64,000 nucleotides of DNA from Azospirillum agricola (GTDB lineage Bacteria > Pseudomonadota > Alphaproteobacteria > Azospirillales > Azospirillaceae). A model generated the notes under the pieces. It was not told where the DNA came from. It worked only from the letters and a program-made list of their open reading frames with translations, and ran no database searches. This document shows, one piece after another, positions 58,203 to 64,000 of the stretch. The stretch lies in contig NZ_JAGINM010000006.1 in NCBI RefSeq assembly GCF_017876095.1, forward strand, positions 186,001 to 250,000, read 5' to 3'. Within the stretch, counting starts at the first letter, position 1. Every line of letters starts with the position of its first letter. The translations under genes were made by a program, and so were the position numbers.

Positions 58203-59267
58203 ATGAACAGCAGGATGTTTCTCGCCAGCGTCAGCGTTGCCACTCTCCTGACCCTGTCGGGGATCGGCGCGGTCTCGGCCACCACGCTCTACGCGGATCC
58301 GAAGGTCAAGGACAAGACGGTCGACATCGTCCTGGATCCGGCCGCCGTCCCCGCCGCGGAGAAACCCGGCAAGCGCGCGCCGAAGACCCATCAGGTCACG
58401 CTGACCACGACCGAGGTCGATTCCAAGCTCGACGACGGCACCACCTACACCTACTGGACCTTCAACAACACCATCCCCGGCCCGATGGTGCGCGTGCGCG
58501 TCGGCGACACGGTGGATGTCAGCATCACCAACGCCAAGGAAGCGACGATGAACCATTCCATCGACTTCCACGCGGCGACCGGCTTCCTCGGCGGCGGCCA
58601 GATCACCCAGGTCGAGCCGGGCCAGACCAAGGCCTTCTCCTTCAAGGCGCTGACGCCGGGCGTCTACGTCTACCACTGCGCCACGCCGATGGTCGCCCAC
58701 CACATCTCCAAGGGCATGTACGGCCTGATCGTCGTCGAGCCCGAAGCCGGGCTGCCGGCGGTCGATCGGGAATTCTACGTGATGCAGCAGGAGATCTACG
58801 CCACCAAGGCCAAGAACATCCCCACCGCCGAGGATGATTACGACGGGCTCGTGAACGAGCGGCCCAACTATCTGGTGTTCAACGGCGCCGTCGGCGCCCT
58901 GTCGAAGGACAAGCCGCTGAAGGCCAAGGTCGGCGAGACCGTGCGCATCTGGTTCGGTGTCGGCGGCCCCAACCTGACCTCCTCCTTCCACGTCATCGGC
59001 GAGATCTTCGACCGCGTCCACAGCCTGGGCGGCCTCGAAACGGAGCCGCTGAAGGGCATCCAGACCGTCACCGTCCCGCCGGGCGGCGCCACCATGGTCG
59101 AGTTCAAGGTCGATTATCCCGGCCAGTACGCCCTAGTCGATCACGCGCTGAGCCGCGCCACCAAGGGCCTGATCGGCATCCTGGAGGTCGAGGGCAAGGC
59201 GGACGACAGCATCATCCTCGACAAGACCGGCGACTCCCGCAAGAAGATGGGAGAAATGGCCCATTGA
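58203..59267 (+). CDS. nirK: Copper-containing nitrite reductase
   Basis: NirK reduces nitrite to NO in the periplasm. The 354-aa protein has a signal peptide (cut near GIGAVSA-TTLYA) and two cupredoxin domains. Type 1 copper ligands are in NHSIDFHAATG and VYHCATPMVAHHISKGMYGL (His, Cys, His, Met); type 2 ligands are in the DFH, HHISKG and SFHVIGEIFDRVH segments. NNTIPGPMVRVRVGDTVDVS is typical. ATG 58203 is preferred; ATG 58191 adds four residues. Under a presumed NnrR promoter together with nor genes, this makes and removes NO. Confidence 0.96.
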   Translation: MNSRMFLASVSVATLLTLSGIGAVSATTLYADPKVKDKTVDIVLDPAAVPAAEKPGKRAPKTHQVTLTTTEVDSKLDDGTTYTYWTFNNTIPGPMVRVRVGDTVDVSITNAKEATMNHSIDFHAATGFLGGGQITQVEPGQTKAFSFKALTPGVYVYHCATPMVAHHISKGMYGLIVVEPEAGLPAVDREFYVMQQEIYATKAKNIPTAEDDYDGLVNERPNYLVFNGAVGALSKDKPLKAKVGETVRIWFGVGGPNLTSSFHVIGEIFDRVHSLGGLETEPLKGIQTVTVPPGGATMVEFKVDYPGQYALVDHALSRATKGLIGILEVEGKADDSIILDKTGDSRKKMGEMAH

Positions 59268-59314
59268 CCGGGCAGAAGAGGCATCCGAACGGAAAAGCGC
59301 TTTTTCCGCTCCAG

Positions 59315-59330
59315 CTTGACCGCAGTCAAG
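59315..59330. promoter_or_regulatory. Third FNR/NnrR-type box with no adjacent protein gene
   Basis: CTTGACCGCAGTCAAG matches the norC-norE box except in the central four bases. It lies 48 bp after the nirK stop, between nirK and a convergent gene, so neither has its promoter here. Rightward of it is only a structured stretch ending in a strong terminator at 59425-59464. Confidence 0.7.
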
Positions 59331-59363
59331 GCTGGGCCTGGTCCCGGCGGCGATGATCGCCGC

Positions 59364-59464
59364 ACAATCGCTCCGGCGATTTCATCATCACTGGTGTGAT
59401 GATGTCTCCCGTTTTGCCTTCGCGCGCCCATCGTCCCCCCGACGATGGGCGTCTTTTTTCTTTT
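59364..59464 (+). ncRNA. Candidate small RNA under FNR/NnrR control
   Basis: If the box at 59315-59330 acts as a class II activator site, transcription would start about 41 bp beyond its centre, near 59364, with GATGAT at about 59352 as a weak -10. The RNA would run about 97 nt to the T-tract. It contains a perfect 9-bp hairpin (59383-59391 with 59396-59404, loop TGGT) and an 11-bp terminator hairpin (59425-59435 with 59441-59451) followed by TCTTTTTTCTTTT. The start is hypothetical. An alternative is that this is only the 3' end and terminator of nirK. Confidence 0.45.
59425..59464 (+). terminator. Strong intrinsic terminator downstream of nirK
   Basis: CGCCCATCGTC (59425-59435) pairs perfectly with 59441-59451 around five C residues, followed by TCTTTTTTCTTTT. 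It ends nirK transcription and, possibly, a small RNA beginning near 59364. Confidence 0.9.
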
Positions 59465-59504
59465 CCGGCATCCCCGAAACACGCGATGCGGACAATCGAC
59501 CGGA

Positions 59505-59936
59505 TCAATCGACCGGATCGATCATGACCGGGGTGATGGAAAAGGTCTTCTTCGGCTCGAACGACACGATGTGGACGGAGTTGCTGTCGAAGGAGCAGGC
59601 CTGCTGCGGGACGCTGTCGGTGCCCGGCCGGAAGGCATAGGGGCGCGGCGGCCCCACCGGCGCCTCGCGCCGCGACCAGGAGGCGACCGGCGTGCGGCCC
59701 GGTTCCGATTCCTCGGCCCACAGCCAGAGAACCGGCTTGTCGGCCGGCCGGGCGATGACGTCCTCCAGCACGCGGCGGCAGGCGTCGCCGCTGAGATTGT
59801 GCGAGACACGCTCCATCAGAACCGTGTCCGCGGTCGAGGCGGCACCCGGCGACAGCAGGATCACGGCCAGGGTGCTGGCGACGACACCGGCCATTCCCCA
59901 TCCCGTGACGATCGTCAAATCCCGAGTCTCGATCAT
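59505..59936 (-). CDS. Exported or membrane-anchored protein of unknown function
   Basis: A 143-aa protein with an N-terminal hydrophobic segment (about 9-32, GWGMAGVVASTLAVILLSPG) that is probably a signal peptide or anchor. The rest has two cysteines (LSGDACRRVLEDVI and VPQQACSFDSN) and a WLWAEESEPGRTP segment. Not recognised. Start ATG 59936 has AGAGGG upstream at good spacing; GTG 59942 is also in frame. It converges on nirK. The 3' end overlaps a short tandem repeat (AATCGACCGGATC, twice, near 59495-59520). Confidence 0.6.
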   Translation of the reverse strand: MIETRDLTIVTGWGMAGVVASTLAVILLSPGAASTADTVLMERVSHNLSGDACRRVLEDVIARPADKPVLWLWAEESEPGRTPVASWSRREAPVGPPRPYAFRPGTDSVPQQACSFDSNSVHIVSFEPKKTFSITPVMIDPVD

Positions 59937-60376
59937 CTCCACACCCTCTCTTCGCCTATCGAATTAGGATGTTTCCCAAGGAAAATAAAGAAGAACATCC
60001 GTCAAACCCGCATCCGGCCTTCTTTCTATTCCGAATGATGTTCTCGCAACGCCTTTCGTTGATAACCGGCGGAACGGCGACAACTCTCGCGCAAAAAACC
60101 GCAAGTCCCCACGCGGGACATTTTGTCGCGCCACCCGCCTTGGCCGGCCACCGGCGCAACGGCTTGGAATCCGAGGATAAGGCGGCTTCAGGAATAGGAA
60201 AAAGGAATTTGTTCGATGCCTTCCATCGAGCAATCCGATGGATAAACCCGCCCCCGCTTCCGGCGCGCTCCCATCGCGGGTATGATCGGGCCGGGGATTC
60301 GAAAGCAAGCGCCGGGGTGCGAGGCCCCGGACGGGCCGCTACACCGATGGACGACACGTCATCGAGGAAGCGACCG
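59937..60376. other. 440-bp intergenic region, less GC-rich than surroundings
   Basis: Divergent promoters of the exported-protein gene and of ada should lie here. The stretch 59960-60110 is unusually AT-rich for this genome (AAGGAAAATAAAGAAGAACA). A short AAAGCAAGCGC near 60300 weakly resembles the Ada box of enteric ada promoters but is not secure. Reading frames crossing the region lack coding character. No gene is supported. Confidence 0.4.
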
Positions 60377-61543
60377 ATGAGCATCGCCATGGAACGACAG
60401 ATGGAACACCGCGACACCACCCGGACGGATGCCGGGCCGGAGCTGGGGCCGGACCTGGTGGGGCCGGACCTGGAGGACGACCCGCGCTGGCGCGCCCTGC
60501 GGGAACGCGACCCGGCCTTCGACGGACGGTTCGTCTATTCGGTGCGGACGACCGGCGTCTATTGCCGCCCCTCCTGCGCCTCGCGCCCGGCCCGGCCGGA
60601 GAACGTCGCCTTTCACGCCGGCCCGGCGGAGGCGGAGGCCGCCGGCTTCCGGCCCTGCCAGCGCTGCCGTCCGAACGAGGCGCCGCTGGCGGCCCGGCAG
60701 GCCGCCCTGGTCGCCGACGCCTGCCGGGCGATCGAGACGGCCGAGGAGATGCCGTCGCTCGACGCGCTGGCCGCCACGGTGGGCTTGAGCCCGCACCATT
60801 TCCACCGCCTGTTCAAGGCGACCACCGGCCTGACGCCGCGCGCCTACGGCGCCGCCCATCGCAGCCGGAAGATCCGCGACCAGCTCGCCAGCGGCCGGGG
60901 CAGCGTGACCGAGGCCATCTACGACGCCGGCTTCAACGCCAGCAGCCGCTTCTACGCGACGTCCAACGCCACGCTCGGCATGACCCCGACCGCCTTCCGC
61001 GCCGGCGGAACCGACGCCGACATCCGCTTCGCCATCGGTGACTGCTCGCTCGGCGCCATCCTGGTCGCCAGCAGCCGCAAGGGGGTGTGCGCCATCCTGC
61101 TCGGCGAGGATCCCGATGCGCTCGCCCGCGACCTCCAGGACCGCTTCCCCAAGGCCAACCTGATCGGCGGCGACGCCGGCTTCGAGGCGCTGGTCGCGGC
61201 GGCGGTCGGTCTGGTCGAGGCGCCGGCGCTCGGCCACGACCTGCCGCTCGACGTGCGCGGCACCGTCTTCCAGCAGCGGGTCTGGCAGGCTCTGCGCGCC
61301 ATTCCCGCCGGCAAGACCGTCAGCTACGCCGAACTCGCCCGCGCCATCGGCGCGCCGAAGTCGGTGCGGGCGGTCGCCTCGGCCTGTGGCGCCAACCCGC
61401 TCGCGGTGGCGATCCCCTGCCACCGCGTGGTGCGGACCGACGGGGCGCTGTCCGGCTACCGCTGGGGCGTCGAGCGCAAGCGCGCCCTGCTCGACCGGGA
61501 AGCCAGGGTCGAACTGGCCGGCGTCCGGGACGGGCAACCGTGA
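60377..61543 (+). CDS. ada: Ada, bifunctional DNA methyl-transfer repair protein and regulator
   Basis: The 388-aa protein repairs alkylated DNA by taking methyl groups onto its own cysteines. The N-terminal zinc domain FVYSVRTTGVYCRPSCASRP and FRPCQRCRPNEAP holds four cysteines. An AraC helix-turn-helix follows (LSPHHFHRLFKATTGLTPRA), then a C-terminal methyltransferase with NPLAVAIPCHRVVRTDGALS (active Cys in PCHR). ATG 60377 is preceded by GAGGAAG. Its stop overlaps the GTG of the next gene, an oxygenase, so both are probably induced together by methylation. Confidence 0.96.
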   Translation: MSIAMERQMEHRDTTRTDAGPELGPDLVGPDLEDDPRWRALRERDPAFDGRFVYSVRTTGVYCRPSCASRPARPENVAFHAGPAEAEAAGFRPCQRCRPNEAPLAARQAALVADACRAIETAEEMPSLDALAATVGLSPHHFHRLFKATTGLTPRAYGAAHRSRKIRDQLASGRGSVTEAIYDAGFNASSRFYATSNATLGMTPTAFRAGGTDADIRFAIGDCSLGAILVASSRKGVCAILLGEDPDALARDLQDRFPKANLIGGDAGFEALVAAAVGLVEAPALGHDLPLDVRGTVFQQRVWQALRAIPAGKTVSYAELARAIGAPKSVRAVASACGANPLAVAIPCHRVVRTDGALSGYRWGVERKRALLDREARVELAGVRDGQP

Positions 61544-62301
61544 GCGCCCCTCCCTTGCCCGCACCTCCCTTGCCCGCCCTGGCCCTGCCCCCGCGTTCGG
61601 CGGCGGAGAGGGTCGCCGCCCATGACTGGGACGGCGTGACGTCCGAACTGGACGGTGGCGGCAGCGCCGTCCTGAAGGGGCTGCTGACGGCGGCGGAATG
61701 CCGGGACATCGCCGCCCTCTACCCGCGGGAGGAGCCGTTCCGCAGCCGGGTCGTCATGGCCCGCCACGGTTTCGGCCGGGGCGAATACCGTTACTTCCGC
61801 TACCCGCTGCCCGGTCTGGTGGGCGATCTCCGCGACGCGCTCTATCCGCGCCTGGCGCCGCTCGCCAACAGGTGGAACGAACGGATGGGCGAGGCCGCGC
61901 GCTTTCCGGCACGCCACGCCGACTTCCTGGCGCTCTGCCACGCCGCCGGCCAAAATCGGCCGACGCCGCTGCTGCTCCAGTACCGGACCGGCGACCACAA
62001 CTGCCTGCATCAGGATCTCTACGGCGATCTCGTGTTCCCCCTCCAGCTGGCGGTGCTGCTGTCGGAGCCGGAGCGGGACTTCACCGGCGGCGAATTCGTG
62101 CTGACCGAACAGCGCCCGCGCATGCAAAGCCGGGTGGAGGTCGTGCCGCTGCGTCAGGGCGACGCCGTGCTGTTCGCCGTGCGCCACCGCCCGGTGCGGG
62201 GCACGCGGGGGGATTACCGGGTCAGCCTGCGCCACGGGGTCAGCCGGGTCCGCTCGGGTCTGCGTCACACGCTCGGCATCATCTTCCACGACGCGGCCTG
62301 A
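61540..62301 (+). CDS. 2-oxoglutarate/Fe(II) oxygenase (Oxygenase-NA-like, DNA-repair linked)
   Basis: The 253-aa protein resembles the PF09859 (Oxygenase-NA) family, thought to act on alkylated nucleic-acid bases. The iron triad is probably in LHQDLYGDLVFPLQLAVLLS (His-x-Asp) and VSLRHGVSRVRSG or RHTLGIIFHDA (distal His, Arg for oxoglutarate). It begins at GTG 61540, overlapping the ada stop (GTGA). The pairing supports a repair function. Proline-rich residues precede the fold. Confidence 0.85.
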   Translation: MSAPPLPAPPLPALALPPRSAAERVAAHDWDGVTSELDGGGSAVLKGLLTAAECRDIAALYPREEPFRSRVVMARHGFGRGEYRYFRYPLPGLVGDLRDALYPRLAPLANRWNERMGEAARFPARHADFLALCHAAGQNRPTPLLLQYRTGDHNCLHQDLYGDLVFPLQLAVLLSEPERDFTGGEFVLTEQRPRMQSRVEVVPLRQGDAVLFAVRHRPVRGTRGDYRVSLRHGVSRVRSGLRHTLGIIFHDAA

Positions 62302-62493
62302 AAAGGCGGGCCGGGAGAAAGAGCATGGGTTTGTGGCGCGGCTCACAGCGGGGGATCCGGAGCGGGGTTAGTGTCCGGTCATCGAGACGGTGACAGGGCA
62401 GACGGCCAGGACGGCCAGCCACCGCCGGCCTCGCCTCCCTCCTCCCCGCCCCTTATTCCCGCCCCTTATTCCCGCCATGAAGGAAGACGCGCC

Positions 62494-62967
62494 ATGATCC
62501 GCACCGCCCTGTTCGCCGGCTTCGCCACCGTCGCCCTGCTGTCGGCCCCGGCCTTCGCGCAGAACGTCAGCTCGATCTCGAACACCGCGGCCGGCGTCGG
62601 CAACGTGGCGCTTCAGTCGGCGATGACCCGGCAGGCGACCGGCGGCAGCATCCTCGGCACCGCCAACACCGCCGACGTCAGCAACCTGGCGGCGGGTGTC
62701 GGCAACGTCGCCCGCCAGGGCGTCACCGTGATGCAGGGCGGCCCCGGCCGCGTCCTCGGCGCCCCGCTGGTCGGCGGCGGCTCCAACACCGCCATCGTCG
62801 GCAACACGGCGGCCGGCATCGGCAACCGCGCCTCGCAGAGCGCCCTGGTCCAGCAGTTCGGCAGCCGCTCCCCGCTGCCCGGCGGCGGCAACCTCGGCAA
62901 CGTCCAGAACCTGTCGGCCGGCATCGGCAATTTCGCCGGACAGCGCGCCCTCCTCCAGCAGCGCTGA
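62494..62967 (+). CDS. Secreted protein with four curlin-like repeats
   Basis: A 157-aa protein with a signal peptide (1-22, LLSAPAFA-QNV). Four imperfect repeats follow: SNTAAGVGNVALQSAMTRQ (29-47), SNLAAGVGNVARQGVTVMQ (63-81), GNTAAGIGNRASQSALVQQ (103-121) and QNLSAGIGNFAGQRALLQQ (138-156), spaced 34-40 residues. The Asn/Gln/Gly spacing resembles curli-type amyloid repeats, but spacing is longer than in CsgA. It is tentatively a surface fibre or matrix protein. No csg genes are visible nearby. Confidence 0.7.
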   Translation: MIRTALFAGFATVALLSAPAFAQNVSSISNTAAGVGNVALQSAMTRQATGGSILGTANTADVSNLAAGVGNVARQGVTVMQGGPGRVLGAPLVGGGSNTAIVGNTAAGIGNRASQSALVQQFGSRSPLPGGGNLGNVQNLSAGIGNFAGQRALLQQR

Positions 62968-63052
62968 GCAATCCCCGCCCCATCCTGCCTCCTCCCGCCT
63001 CAGCCGGTCCGTCACGCGGCGGACCGGCCCTTTTCGCGAAAGGGCCGCCTCC

Positions 63053-63433
63053 ATGCGCCGCGCCGTTCAAGTCGTCACGCTGATCGCCGTGCTGGGTGCC
63101 GCCCCCGTCGCCACTTCCTCCGCCTTCGCCTTCGACGTGCAGTCGGGCGGCGTGGCGCTGTCGGCGCAGAACGTCGCGCTGTTGGCCGAGCGGCTGGCCA
63201 AGCGCAACGAGCGGCCGGCGGCGGACACGGCGGCGCAGCGCGGCGCGCTGCCCGGAGCGGCGGCACCGATGGGCGCGGCGGCACCGGCGGGGACGCCCGG
63301 AACGGCCAAGGCCACGATGACGCGCGACGAGCGGATGATGCAGTTCATGCTCGGCACCCAACCCGACGCGCGGACGGCCAAGGCCAAGGACGGCCTCGCC
63401 GACCTGAAGGCCCTGCTGAAGGCGCAGCGCTGA
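63053..63433 (+). CDS. Small exported protein, unknown function
   Basis: A 126-aa protein with a signal peptide (about 1-27, IAVLGAAPVATSSAFA-FDV), a short VQSGGVALSAQNVALLAERL segment, an Ala/Pro/Gly-rich middle and a charged helical C-terminus (DGLADLKALLKAQR). Not recognised. It lies 85 bp after the curlin-like gene on the same strand and may be co-expressed. Confidence 0.6.
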   Translation: MRRAVQVVTLIAVLGAAPVATSSAFAFDVQSGGVALSAQNVALLAERLAKRNERPAADTAAQRGALPGAAAPMGAAAPAGTPGTAKATMTRDERMMQFMLGTQPDARTAKAKDGLADLKALLKAQR

Positions 63434-63468
63434 GCGGACGCGCGGTCTTCGATCGGTTCTTCGTCATC

Positions 63469-63558
63469 CGTCATGACGGGTCTGGCCCGGTCGTCCACGT
63501 GCGGGCTCTTTCGCATGACTTGCGGCCCTGGATGCCCGGCACAAGGCCAGGCATGACG
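63469..63558. repeat. Dispersed palindromic repeat, copy C
   Basis: A 90-bp imperfect palindrome: CGTCATGACGGGTCTGGCCC at the left and GGCACAAGGCCAGGCATGAC at the right. It lies after the exported-protein gene and is more diverged than copies A and B. Confidence 0.75.
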
Positions 63559-63622
63559 GATGAGGAGAGATGCCGCTCCGCTCGACTCTCGAAAGATGTG
63601 CAGACGCGCGGGACGCGGGCAT

Positions 63623-63646
63623 GAAAAAAGCCGCCCGGTGGCGGCT
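63623..63646 (-). terminator. Intrinsic terminator of the 67-aa gene
   Basis: AGCCGCC (63629-63635) pairs with 63640-63646 around CGGT; read on the minus strand it is followed by TTTTTTCAT. It lies 75 bp after the stop codon of the gene at 63721-63924. Confidence 0.75.
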
Positions 63647-63720
63647 CTTTCGTGTCCCGTTCCTTCATGTCCCGTGCGTCCGTTCCTTTCTGGCCGCCCC
63701 CTTCCGGACCGGCCGCCGGC

Positions 63721-63924
63721 TCATGCCGCCAATCCGGCCATGGCGGCGAAGCCGCTGCCGTTGGACGCGATGTCGTGATTGAAGCCCTCGGCCACCCGGT
63801 CGTTGCCGTTGGAGGCCAGGCACAGCGTCACGTTGATCGCCGCCAGGATGGCGCGGTCGAGCTGTTCAGGGGCGACGCCATGGCGCTTGATCGCTTGCAA
63901 AGCACGGGTGACGGAGGGGGCCAT
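63721..63924 (-). CDS. Small protein, unknown function
   Basis: A 67-aa protein, ALQAIKRHGVAPEQLDRAIL followed by AAINVTLCLASNGNDRVAEG, with no signal peptide or clear membrane segment. GGAG lies seven bases before ATG 63924, and a terminator follows, so it is likely a real gene. Not recognised. A longer in-frame start exists but its extra residues look like non-coding sequence. Confidence 0.55.
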   Translation of the reverse strand: MAPSVTRALQAIKRHGVAPEQLDRAILAAINVTLCLASNGNDRVAEGFNHDIASNGSGFAAMAGLAA

Positions 63925-64000
63925 GGCGTTGCTCCAGCGGATGGACCGGACGGTTGAGGCCGGGTTCGGCGGGGCCGGGTGGGTGGGAAACATGGGGGCA

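Noticed and set aside
60290..60315. Ada box upstream of ada
   Set aside because: The AAAGCAAGCGC match is partial and its spacing to a promoter cannot be judged.
59956..60420. 154-codon minus-strand frame upstream of ada
   Set aside because: No ribosome-binding site, no recognisable features, and cysteine/arginine-rich composition typical of non-coding sequence.

Overview
The window is very GC-rich (roughly 70 %), densely coded chromosomal or chromid DNA. It fits an Azospirillum-like alphaproteobacterium (Rhodospirillales). Reasons: the compact xseB-ispA-dxs order followed by tlyA, HisKA_2-type histidine kinase use, a copper nitrite reductase plus norCBQD/norEF denitrification block, malonate and aromatic catabolism, and MatB, PobA and PurT proteins that read as alphaproteobacterial. 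I see no rRNA, tRNA, CRISPR array, phage or insertion sequence.

Layout. 1-5 kb: two divergent glycosyltransferase genes; the leftward one is a huge modular enzyme that leaves the window and lacks a normal start codon. 5-10.4 kb: isoprenoid operon xseB-ispA-dxs, a histidine kinase and tlyA, all leftward. 10.5-16.6 kb: housekeeping and stress genes (histone-deacetylase-like hydrolase, TusA, sugar epimerase, membrane-anchored HNH protein, nucleobase permease, YpfJ-like zinc peptidase). 16.6-22.4 kb: a catabolic operon (binding protein, aldehyde dehydrogenase, SDR dehydrogenase, family III CoA-transferase) divergent from an IclR regulator. 22.5-32.3 kb: purT, a phytase-like secreted protein, a TetR-controlled RND efflux pair, a radical SAM protein and an acetyltransferase. 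32.4-37.1 kb: a basic amino-acid decarboxylase and the divergent pobR-like/pobA pair for 4-hydroxybenzoate. 37.2-45.5 kb: a second catabolic operon (enoyl-CoA hydratase, aldehyde dehydrogenase, binding protein, 3-hydroxyisobutyrate-type dehydrogenase, quinone oxidoreductase, matB) headed by a GntR regulator whose probable operator recurs in both promoters.

45.8-50.3 kb: a small type IV pilus-like locus (pilin-like protein, large beta-rich anchored protein, GspE/PilB ATPase, minor pilin-like protein) with no platform protein, peptidase or secretin nearby. 50.3-59.5 kb: a denitrification island. norCBQD runs left; norE, norF, a 51-aa membrane peptide, a LysR regulator, a 73-aa membrane protein, a PAS protein and nirK run right. 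Three near-identical FNR/NnrR-type palindromes lie here: one between norC and norE, one before nirK, and one after nirK with no protein gene to serve. The third is followed by a hairpin and a strong intrinsic terminator, so it may drive a small RNA; this is the most interesting observation in the window.

59.5-64 kb: an exported protein of unknown function, an Ada-type alkylation repair regulator overlapping an Oxygenase-NA-like dioxygenase, a secreted protein with four curlin-like repeats, and two small uncharacterised genes. A roughly 85-90-bp imperfect palindrome occurs three times between genes (20.1, 25.3 and 63.5 kb). All frames, motifs and boundaries are read directly from the sequence; functions come from family resemblance recognised by eye, not from searches.
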